Below are positions 34,601 through 46,600 of a stretch of 64,000 nucleotides of DNA, in pieces; within the stretch, counting starts at the first letter, position 1; every line of letters starts with the position of its first letter. Both the position numbers and the translations under genes were made by a program. The DNA lies in NCBI GenBank assembly GCA_009760855.2, contig WPIO01000002.1:9294001-9358000 (forward strand). Reading direction: 5' to 3'. Below the pieces are notes generated by a model that was not told the origin of the DNA, did not search any database, and saw only the letters and a program-made list of their open reading frames with translations. Source of the stretch: Cristatella mucedo (taxonomy: Eukaryota; Bryozoa; Phylactolaemata; Cristatellidae).

Positions 34601-37600
34601 CCATGCGTTACTGGGCTTAACGATAGGTGCAAGCCTTTTCAGACGTCACACTGGCTAGTCGCTCAGATGTGGGCAAGGTGGAGCGATTCCCGTGAAAGTT
34701 CCGCCTCTTGAAGATGGCTGGAATTTAATGTATCTCCGTCTGTAACTCCACGAAGCCATAAAAACCATGTGGGTGTTACCCAGGAGAGTTTAGTATAGCC
34801 CACTCACAGTCTAAGCGGCTTTCGGTGCACATTCGGTAGCCAAGAGACTTCGTCTCACGCAACAAAGAGAAAGAGGGAAGCATAGCAGTGTTAGGAGAGC
34901 AGTCGAGGTAGTGAGTAGCATGGAAGTAGCAGCTCAGGACCGCTGAAAAGGATGAGCCATAGTCGGCAGCAGGAGAGTAGTTGTCGTGCGTAAGAATTGT
35001 GGAAGCGAGTTCTACAGTCTAGAACCTGCAGAACTAAAGCTTCTGTCGCCAACTGTCTTTAAGCGGAGGAATAGAAAAGCTAATGTATTGTCCACACACG
35101 ACCTGAGAGCGCGAAGAAGCTGAAACTGGTGCAGCAGTTCAGCTAGGTACGAAGGAGCCAAGCCGTGGCCTTGGCCTTGTGAATCGGCGAGAGAACTTTG
35201 CTCTGTATCCGCTGCTCAACTGGGTGTGCTCGCCTGCTCATGCCAGCCAAAGTTTAAAAAGTTTATACAAGGTCGTCTGTATATAATACCCGTACAAACA
35301 CACCGTCGGAGGAAGCCTCCGCCATCCAATGTATAAGAATAAACCGCTGATTGTGACTTTCGAGATTTTATTCACGGTTCCTGCAAAATGATCACTGGGA
35401 GCCGGTAATGTCAAGTTCTGCTGTTATGCGGCATACGTGCGGAAGTCATTAGATTGTCAGTCCATTGTGCTGCAGGCTTTGGGCATTCCTTTAGCCAATG
35501 GTGTGCATGAAATAACAACAGGCTTTCTAGCCTGGTACGAAAAAATACAAACCCGGAAGAACGAGCCCGTGCATGAATCGCTGTGGGTCTGCATAACAGA
35601 AGTGTAATCAAAGCAGTGAATTCCGAGCCTATTATTGCATAATACATTTTTGAACTCATAACACTCGGCTAATTCATAAATAAAAGAATTTGCAAGGGCA
35701 AAGTGCTCCGGTTTCCAGTTCTGACTGCAAGGGCTAAAACTCAGTCAATAGATTCTTGAAGGTATATGCTCTTAAGTGTGGCTATGTTCACATGTATGCT
35801 GTGAATTAATTTACTCAGACATGACTACTTTAATCACAATGCTAACTCTGAAATTGTATGTCATAAATACAATTCCCTTTGCTTTTTCTTCATGGAGGGG
35901 ATCCTTTTTGAACCCCCGTCTTAATATATGCTCTTCGACCTGGTTTGGCCATTGGGTAAGGTGCTCGCCTTTAGCTGCCAAGGCTGCGAGCCGTGGGGCG
36001 TATGCAAAGCTTTCGGACGGAGATTAGGCTCTGCCCTTAGGGTGCCATACAAATGAATTATATTTACTTTTATTTTTTCCATGTATTAATTTTGGTCGCG
36101 AGTACGTTAACGCACAGTGCACTTAAAAGAGCTTTTTCTGTAGATCGGAGTTTCTATACGACTCTATGTAAATACTTTCATTGCAGTCTAGTAGCACCAG
36201 GTCGATTCTGCGAAGTAGCTCGGACGACGGAAAGAAGCTCAAAAAGTCTCCGTCTAGGGTACGCTTCTCCGAGGCCGTCGAGGAAGTAGATGGCGATGGC
36301 CACCTCGAGCCGACTGCATACGTAAGTAAATGCACCATGCTGCCAAAAACGTCTGCTGCCCAGACGCTTGGTAGAACTAGGTGACCAGATTCTTCTGAGC
36401 AGTGGTGACATATGGGGAGCGTGGATATACGAGCTCGGCACCTCTCGCGGTGCGATCTCGCGATTATTGGACACCTATGCCGCACGCGGCGCTGTGTTTT
36501 AACTGGATCTCCTGCCGTGGGCGTGTCTGGCGGCACCCTTCGTCTGGGCTGGACTGGGCTGGGCTGCAGTGCAGTACTCGTTCCTCTCTTCTGCTGTCCC
36601 TGTTGGGGGGCAGGCGATGCGATTGAAACTCTAGTAGCAGCCATCTTCTCCTTGGCTGCTCTGAGCATACTAGGTACAGCTCGCTCGGATCTCGTGGTCT
36701 AGCTGACACAAGACGACATTAGCAGTGGTGACGGCAGAGAAAGCGACGCAGAATGAGCTGATGGCTGAGTGATTTTTGAACAATCGGCGATGGCAAGCGT
36801 CCCGGCAAAACTGAGTATTTTTACTTGCCGAGCTAGAGGGCAGTAATTAAAGGGAAACAGTGGCAGCACGGAGCAGCGATTCTCGGCGTTGTGACGTAAG
36901 CGACTTCGATGTACCTCGTGGGGATACAGTTATTGCAGGAAGCTAATGTTGCCACCAGCACTTTGAGGAGATGAAAGTCAGGGGAGCAAAGAATGTGGTA
37001 GCACGTTCCCAGGTAGCAGACCGATATAATCGTATTCTTTTCATACCAAGGCCACTTATGAGAAAAAAGTGTGAGAAAAACCGCGTCCTTTGCCGACACG
37101 TGCTTTTGATCCATTAGCTGTTCCGTGATAAAGAGAACTGCAAATCGTTATCGGACGCGACAGCTCCACTTTTCACCCGCCTGAGACATGAATTATCTCT
37201 GTATTTACGCAAAACCGTGTTTTTGCAGAGCACTGGCGGGTCGTGGCCAGAGCCGATGGCACAGATTCTCAAGGTATACTTGGAGAATCGTCAGACTCGA
37301 AGCTTTCAATTCGATGACTATGTGACGGCAGAGGTTCGTCAATTCGCACGCAGCCTTACCCCTCATTAAGTGCCTGCTTTGAGGCCACGTGTGTGTGACA
37401 CATATGAGCCGCACCAGTCTTCGCAAGTGACTCCGAAGCTGGCTCTGCCTCAGTGTCAGCTTTTGTTATTCTGCTACTTCGTTTTCATTCGAATGAATAA
37501 TATCTAATTCTCGCGTGTTGCTTGAGTGACTTTGGATAGGAGAAGGCGAATACGGCCGGGATAAGAGCCAGCCTTGTACAGTAGCTGGACACTGTTTTCC

Positions 37601-40600
37601 TTTGAAGGAGAAACAATGTATGGTTCCAATCTAAGAGATTGAAATGAATCCTTCAAAACCGACACCTACAATTGTAAGGACTTTTTAATTAAAAGACATT
37701 GCTCAGTAGCTGCATCATTAGGATTAAAACTTGCTTCGTTCAAAGAGTGAAAAGCGAAATTTTGTTAGAGGGGAGGGTAAAACAATCTTGGCAGGTAAGC
37801 CGAGGCTGGATCAGCTTCGGATTTACTGTGAACCTTTGAGATGTCAGCAAAGATCTGGCTGCAATACAGATTTTGAGAGCAGCCTAAATGTGAGCCTTCC
37901 ATTTGACATAGTTTGCTTCCTACTTTCTTTGTCGGAATCCAAATACCAATAGCATTTTTCTCTCACTGCAACACTCATGACCAGCATTATGGTTTGGATA
38001 GTATAAATATGCAGCAATAATCTATTGGGCCTCGAAGAAGTTTGTCAATCTCTCCGAATCAGTACTATAGCACTGCTTGGTGTACAGGCTTATCATATCC
38101 GTTCGCATATTATTAACGATAGCTAAAGTATCTTGAAGATGTGAATTATAATCCGCATTGATACTGCCAGTGTTGATCTCATCTACTTTTGTGCTACGTC
38201 AGCTGCATGCCTCGGTACGGCACTATTAAAACAAGCGTCTCGTTCTGCTAGATTACGAAGTCTGTCAGATTCGCTCGGGGGATTCAGCGGCGTAGTGCCG
38301 CAAGCAGCAAGGAGCCCAGTTTCAGACCACGATGGAAATGCGCAAGTAATATTCTCCGACATGTAATATTATTAATATTATATAATAATTCAATGTAATA
38401 TATAATATTAATTATTATTATTAATTAGTAGTTATAGATAATTAATATTATATAATAGCAATTAATCGGATATTATATATTATTCTATTATATTATGTTT
38501 GAAGAACGAGCTGTACCGCGAGTGCACGGTCCCAGTATATGATACTTTAGATGCCAGCGGTGGGAGACTCGGTTGCTCAATGGTAGACCCCAGTCGCAAA
38601 ACTAAGGGACATCTGCTCTGTGCAGCAGCTCAGAGCAGACTGATGAAGGGCAATGTAGAGATGGGCGAATCAAGTCTTCAGTGAGACTAGGCAGTCAGCA
38701 GTGCGTCGGGCGGATCGACTGACTGGTGGAGTATATAGAGATAACTTCCGTGTCTCCTAATCAACACCGTCACGAATCAATTAGCAATTGGGTGGCTAGG
38801 AGGTCGCAGGGGGACCCCGACCCTTGAGGCATCTACCAAATTTCAGCACCACTCACATGTACGACCATCCAGTGCGGACACCTAAAGGCGCCTAAAGCCA
38901 TGTTCCTACGACAACACAGGTGGACTAGAGCTGTAGCCTCGTCGATATCACTAGTAACCAGGGTTTAATCCATGCCGAGTTTTATATCTTTCGGTCATTT
39001 ATCCGAAGAAACCTCAAAGCTGGTGTTCCAATTTGCCATTGGCGGCGAGAAAGCAGCCTCCGACTGACCAAACAGGTACACTGCCCATTGTACAGGTGTA
39101 TGTGCTATAGTAAAATGTTTGCATGTTTAGACCCATGCATGAGCGAGCCTAAATGGTAGCAGGCTGCTAGCCAACTGGCTGGACTTGGCCGGGAAATGCA
39201 TGTGCGCCTTGACATATTTGCGAAAGGCGATGAAGGAAAACTCACACTATAGAGGATATCAATGGGTTCAACAGATGTCTTCATGCTCGCTATTACGTGC
39301 CTCTTTAAGCTCATAAACATAACCTAGTTAATGTTTCGCCTGTGAACGCTTTTCAAAGCAGTTTTTATCTTCCGGGTTATTGCTCTTGATTGTTTTTCTT
39401 GCAGCGAGTGGTAAAACCTCTGGATGGAGATTTGGCTCACTTAGGCTAAGCAATAGACTTATAGTCATCACTCTATTTGGCAGCGAAGACTGTGTAGCAG
39501 ATATGAAATGAGTGGAACACGTTTCATGAAGCTAGCAAAATTCACGAGGAAAGTAGGAAAACGACTCTCCAGTTCATCACTAGTGGCGATTTCAAGAGTT
39601 CTGTGATACTTTACTAAGTTTCGACCAGAAATTTATTTAGCTGACGGAGTATGTCGAGCTGCTTCTAGCGTTGCTAAGATACCATCAGCGATTGGTGACA
39701 TACCTAGCCGGCACAGCTAAGTTTGACCAGCCTGCTGTGACAGCGTCGGTCATGGCGGAAATGGTTTTTACAGTGAGGGTGAAGGCTTGTTTGCCGGCGG
39801 AACCGACGGCTGCTCCTACAGTGACCCCGAGCAGCTAATTTGAAGGTGGCACACGCCGGCCGTCTTCCTATAGAAGATTCAGCTGCTGAATGGCAGGCGC
39901 AGGGGCCGCAGGTGTGTGATGCAGGCTTCGGCACACAATGATTGCGACTACAGGAGCTAAGGCAGAAGCTGCGGTAGCCACAATCGAAGAACTATTGACT
40001 GCTAGTGTGGCTGGGCCGACGGAGGCAGCAAGAAAGGCTGAACTGAGACGGTGGGAAGAACGTTATAGGTATTATCGAGCTTCGTGGCTGAACTGGCAGC
40101 TACGCCCCAAGGTAAAAGCTGACGTCGGTGGTAGTGAGTAGCAGGATCGACTGGGGATGCTGTGGAAGTGAATGCATTGTTCACAGTAGCAGCGAAAGAA
40201 CGGGCCGAGAGCACTCCGTCAGCTGCAGAGCTAGTCTCGCAGGGCACGGGCAGGCTAAAGTGTCGTGTACTGACTGGAAGCACATTTGGAAGTGGGGCTA
40301 TGGTCACAAGATGGCCTGCTGTGTCACCTCATCCGGTTGAGAGGAGAAACAGTAGCATCAGCCCGAGTATGATACCTGCCCGATGCAGTTCTTCTTACTC
40401 TTGCTCTTTGGATACGTCGTGAGAAGATATGCAGTCTGAATCCTACCGAAACTTTCGCGTGTTTAGACCTGGGGTACAGCGAGCAAACTTTATGTGTGAC
40501 TTACCAGTCAAGTTGCAGAACTTAATTGGGTAATTAATGCGGCCAAGCAAGTATTTCAAATTTTTCTTAGTCTGCCGTACCGAAACATTCGCGTGGTTAG

Positions 40601-43600
40601 AACTGGGCTACAGCGAGCGAACTTATGTCAGATTTCCCAGTCAAGTTGCAGAACTTAACTGGGTAACCAATGCGGCCAAGAAAGTATTTCAAATTAATTT
40701 TTCTTAATCTGCTCTCTGTCGGTAAATTCTGGCCACATGGTACAGGCCGGTGCGATGCAATCTTGACATGAGCTGCTGCTATATACATATTTCTTCTTTC
40801 TTCCGTGCATAGGACGTTAAACAACTGCTGCTGCAAAAGCTGGAGATTACGGCTACGGAGCACTTTGGCCTGGTCATGGGCGAACTAGGTTGCACGGACA
40901 TCAGTCGGTTTCGAGCCCTAGCACCCGAGGAAATCATTACAGAGGTAGAGTATGAAATGAATTAGCCATTGTGAACGAGCGAATCGCGAGTTTGCTGTCA
41001 GCAACTTCTAGCCGCCATGGTAACCACGTGACCCATCGCCATCTTTCAGACCTTATCTACCGAGACAAGGTGCAGCCTACGTATTCTGTATGCACCAAAG
41101 GATCCATACGACTTACTCAGGCAGGATCCTTTGGCATTCGATTATCTCTACAAGCAGGTATGCAGATCGCTTTCACCCCAGCCTGCCAAGCTTCTATATG
41201 TGCCTCCTAAAATGTATTGCTATGGTTCGTGTCCAGCACTTGCAAAACCGCTTAAAGTGAAAACCTCTTTATTCTTTACAATGCCTTTGTCACATAGACT
41301 AAGCTTTTCTGCTTTATTTCTACCTGTAAGAAATTCCAAGGCAAATTTTATACTGTGCTCAATCATAATTTTAGTAGGTTTTTTCTAACTTACGCCCACG
41401 ATTGTCCTGAGCCGATAGCAGCCCGGACTGAAAAATGCATGTAAAATAGAATGCGGTTGCTAGCTAATGCTGTTTGCTTCCACGACTCTTAACCTTACTC
41501 GGCTCTCTCCTCTGACGTCACTACGTGAGATGAATGCTGTTGGCTACGGATTGTTGACAACAAACAGTGCACAGAAAGCTGAGTGACTCTAATTGATTTA
41601 AGGAAGTTGTAGGCAGAGATACCTATAACTCTGCTCAATGACAGCTCTGTCCACAGTAAGCTTGAAGTCTGTGAGTGGCCATTTTTGTATTCTCACTCGA
41701 GACGCTTGACGTACTCGTGATCCGCAAATGTAAAGCGCATAGAAAGAGATTGAGTTCCCGAGGGCGCTTTATCAAGTGCATTATTATTATTATTATTATT
41801 ATTATCATTAACTGTGAAGCTAATCCACCGCCTCATATTTTTGTTGATGCACAACGTTTTGATATTTCGTACTGCTGCTTGGCGGTAGCAGATATTTTTT
41901 CCAAGGTGGGCAAGAATATTTCGTACGGGCTCATTTATCCGGGGTCGTCCGGTTCAACCAGTAAAGCACTGAGTAATTATTGATTTTTTCATATTAAAAT
42001 TTCAGTGCCAGCTGCCTGCATTAAATCGTTTGGCTTCTGAGATGTAGGGGCTTCATCCAAATTGCCGAATCCTGGAGTCGGAAAACAATAATAGAGTAGG
42101 CAAACGATCCTAGAGTAGGCAAACAATCCTAGAGTAGGCAAACGATCCTAGAGTAGGCAAACGATCCTAGAGTAGGCAAACAATCCTAGAGTAGGCAAAC
42201 GATCTATCTGCGGCTCCATGCCCTCCAGCTGGAAGCTGCAAAAGCAAAAATTAATTAAGGTAAAGAAGGCGGTTCCATAGTAGCGTCAATTCCAAGCGAC
42301 CTGCGCGAGATTTTCTTCCACCAGTGCTGAAATGCTGAGCAATAATTGACCAATCGAAGCACACGAGTTAGAATGACTGTGGACTTTGGTGTAGCAGATA
42401 GTGGGTTACTTCCTAAGAACATTCAGAGCAGCATATCTTTCTAGCACTAACATGTACCTCTGGGATGATAGGTCCTTTTTGAATTCCTCTGAAAGTTTAG
42501 AAAAATTATTATCATTACTAACAGAATAGACGAGAACAGTTGAAATAGTCAAACTAAGTTATTTCACAGGTTTCTGTAGCTTTGACGCCCTATTCTGAAC
42601 TAAACTATTTAAACTTATGGTTAAAATCGCGGAAGCTTTAGAAACAGGTGCTTAAAAGCCACGTTGAATTTCCTCGAAAGATGCCACCAAGTTGGATCGG
42701 AGTAATTTAAAAGCGCAAATACTAACCTGTATTCGCACATTTATTTCTTATATAGCACTCAACTAGCACTCCTAAAGGTGTGCCATTTATTCAAATAATC
42801 TTTTATTAAATGTTCTCAATATTTTCTTGAAACATCCAGCGCACCATGAGTGCTTAAATCAGACTACCCGATATGTACAACATATACCCGGATGGGCTCA
42901 GCATGCACTTCCTTAAACATTTATTCCTTTTTTGTTCCAGCATCCGTCAATAGGAGCGATGCTGAAAAATTTAAAACAGCTTTGAAAGCATCTATCCACA
43001 AGCAGCCCAACGGTCAGCACAGAGAGACTAGTAGCAAAACATGGCTGATCATTACCTCGCAAACCAAAAATATAGTAGAAACAGCAATTGCTTTCGAATA
43101 ATATTGCTCGTGGTGAATGAGTAAAGAAAACTATAACTGCTAATATTCATTGGGAAGCATTCCCACTGCATAATATTACCTAGTGATCCTTGTGATGATC
43201 TAGCTGATTGCTTCTCTATCTTCTTTGTCAACAAGATACAAAATATCAAGGAGTCCATCCTAGGATGACAGCAGCCCCCTGGAATCCCGCCCCTCAATTC
43301 CATGCAGCACCTCAATGTCTACATTCAAGTAGGCCACGAGTGACCTTGTCCTGAAGCTCATATCCCAATCAATGAAGACAACTAGTCCTCTAGACCCTAT
43401 ACACAGATCTGCTGCTGCCATACATAACTAACATCATAAATATGTCATTAACCTCAGGTAATGTCTCAGCACCTTTCCATAAGGCTGTAGTCAGGCCACT
43501 TCTCAAGGATGTAACACTAGACCAAGAGAACTTGAGCTACTTCTGCCCACTCTCCCGTTGACCGTTCCTATAAAATAAATTGGAACGAGTCGCGGAAGAC

Positions 43601-46600
43601 TAACTGAACTCGTATATATTGAACCTTCAAATCTTGCTAGTAAGTTCCATACTGGTTTAAGAGCCTATCACTCTACAGAGTCAGCATTGCTTCGGGTTTC
43701 TAAAGATCTACTTAAAAATGCAGACTCAGATAGAGTCGCTGTGTTTGTTTTGCTCGATCTTTTGGCAGCTTTTGATACTATCGATCAGCAAGTCCCTCTT
43801 GAGCACCTATCATGTCGCCTGAGCATCACTGGCACTGCACTGCAACTGCTCAGGTCCTGTGTCAGTGGGAGTCACCGGAGTATTGATTTTAAATGAACGC
43901 ATATCATCAGGGAAACTTCTGAAGTATGGGGTACCTCAGAGCTCTGTGCTTGTTCCCGTTCTTTTCAAGGTTTATACTCTCTCTGTTACCAATGTGATTG
44001 CCAGGCATAACCTACGCTTTCACTTCTATGCAGATGGCACAGCTGTACCTTTGCTGTGATCCCTTCCAGCCCTCAAGAGCGTCGAATTCTCTCAACTAGC
44101 TTGCTGCATGTCATCATGACATCTGCACGTGGATGGCAGCAAAATTTCCTAAATTTAATTATGATAAAACCAGATTACTAGTTATGAGCAAACCAAAGGC
44201 GATTTAGACCTTGGAATAGTAAACGCCTTAAATCGGCTCTTCGAACATATGTGCTTGTAATCTGCACGAAATCTAGGCATCCTGTTCCAAATTGACCTTT
44301 CATTAGACGGCCACATCAACACCACAGTCAGGTCTGCCTACTTTCACCTAGATAACATTGCTAAAACCTCAAATCCTTCTAGTTCGTGTGGTCCTGAGGC
44401 CTGGAACTCACTATCGACTTGTGTCATGACATCCCCTGACTCAACCACTTAAAAAAATAAAAACGCATCTATTTATCACAATATTTCGTGGGACCCAGTG
44501 ATTCGACCTTTATGTGCTTATGCATGCTGACACTGAGCATTCTGCCACTAACCACACTTGCATGTTGGCCATATGCATATCACCCCTAATCATGCTATTT
44601 CTGTTGGTTATCGAGCATGCTGCCACTAATCATTTGATTGTGTTTCCTTTGCAGCAAATGTAAAGCGCCTAGAAAGAGATTTAGTTTTCTGAGGGCGCTT
44701 TATTAAGTGTGTTACTATTATTATTATATAGTTTCATAAGCAAAGACATTAGCGAGCTATACATCATTTACAAATATTAACAAACGATGTATAGCGTGCA
44801 TTGTTATGGCATTTTGGAGGTTCGCATTTAATAGATAATTTGAGTAGTTGAAGGTATATCTTTATTCCAAGGGTTCGCAGATTTTTCGGGGGTGGCTCTG
44901 TATAGAAATATCCTTAACACCACTTTATTGCGACTTGATTAAGGTAAAATAATCTCTGCCCATCGTGAAAACAAGGTTTGAAATCCCATAATAATATTGT
45001 CGATTAGCAGCTTGCAAGAGTTCTCCAGGCTGGTACTTAATGGAAAAAATCTTAGGCGTCGATGAGGCCAGTAATTAGCTCAGCAGAGAGATTCGACTTC
45101 GACCGTGTCTGGTAACGCCACTCTGGCAACGACATTGTAGCAACTACGAAACAGCATCTAGCTACAGATAGTCAGTCCGGAGGTTAGGACAGCAAGCATT
45201 CAGACAGCATGCATTGGTAAATAAAAAATTGTGCTACGTTGTGCCTAGAGAACTTGAACTGCAGTCGGCAATAGTGCTGCTTTGGGAGAGGCCTGCGACT
45301 GCGAGTCAGGTCGCGGTCAAGCTGAGCCTCTCTGGACGAGAGCCATGCAGAAAAAGCCAGTGAAGCTAAGTACCAACCCCCATCTAACTCCAAGGTCACT
45401 GGATGACAGAACGGAGTCTAGGTATAGTGCACCTGGGTCCTGACCAAGTGGGGACGGTACTGGTTCTTCAAGTTCCACTCCGCGGATTCGAGTCCTGCCG
45501 CAGACAGTCCTGTATTGCCTGCTGCAAGCCCCTGCGATAGCCACCGTGGCTCGTCTGCCGAGGTTGGATCTGCTGACCTTTACTTCATTGTACTCTTACT
45601 TGACGGACTACTGCAGTCGGCAGGAAAAGAATGCATTGTATGTCAGCTGTGCCGTCTGCCCCTGTCAGCAGCCAAAGGCCTGCAGGCCGTGGCAGCAGCA
45701 GACGCAACACGTGAACGGAAGATGGGTCAACTGACGGAACCTTCTTCACCCTCGACCATCTGACTATATGAACGATTACCATAGCAGTAAGATGTTCCAC
45801 CCTCCTTGCACACATGCCTACCTTATTCATCTCCCTATTTACACTTAGGGTGCTTCTAGGACACTTGCTTACCTCGTCACGTTATTTGTGCTGAGGGTGG
45901 CCGATACTGCTGCCAGAGCCTGATTGCTCCCTGGGTATGCTAGGTGACCTTTGCTTGCACTATCTCACGTCAACATCCATTCCAATCCCACACCAAGGTG
46001 AAAGGTCATGACTCGAGCTGAACTGTCGAGGCTCGCCCAAGCATGCTCGGACAAGTATCGACCTGCTGGCTCAAGAGATCCCAGTGGCTTAGCTAGTATT
46101 ATCAGCTTAGGCAGCTCTGCAGGAGACAGGCAATCTGCCGGTCTGCTAAACTGTCGTGGGGACACTGGTGTCAGCGACTGCTGTTTGTGAATATCTAGCT
46201 GATCCCTCTGCATGCACAGCTCGGTGCAGTTGGCTGGCTAGTAGAGATGGGGGTGATAATGCTAATAGCTTGCCCTCACTAGTGCCAACTAGCATCAGAT
46301 GCAGAGGGCCGTGGGATTGAGGAGACAGAGCTTCACGATCCGATGATTAAATGCAGCCTCGACTGCTTGCTTGCCATAATCTCCTTCACTTGAGAAAAGT
46401 TATGAAACACTTAAGCAGCTATTTACCCGACACCAGGAACCACCCGATCGAAGGCTTTGTCACTGCTCACAACTGGATTGATCCCTGAGATTGTCTTATT
46501 CACATCAGTTAGCATTCGACTGACAGTGTCAGTAGATATCCTTCTTTAGACACAGAACGGCATTAGATCTACTTACAGCTGAAGTGCTGTGCTACCTAAT

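Noticed and set aside
36123-36668. 181-codon frame on the minus strand
   Set aside because: Shadow of exon 3 and neighbouring GC-rich intron; no similarity, whereas the plus strand matches FRMPD.
42087-42200. CRISPR-like array
   Set aside because: The 19-bp units are contiguous with no spacers; the genome is animal.
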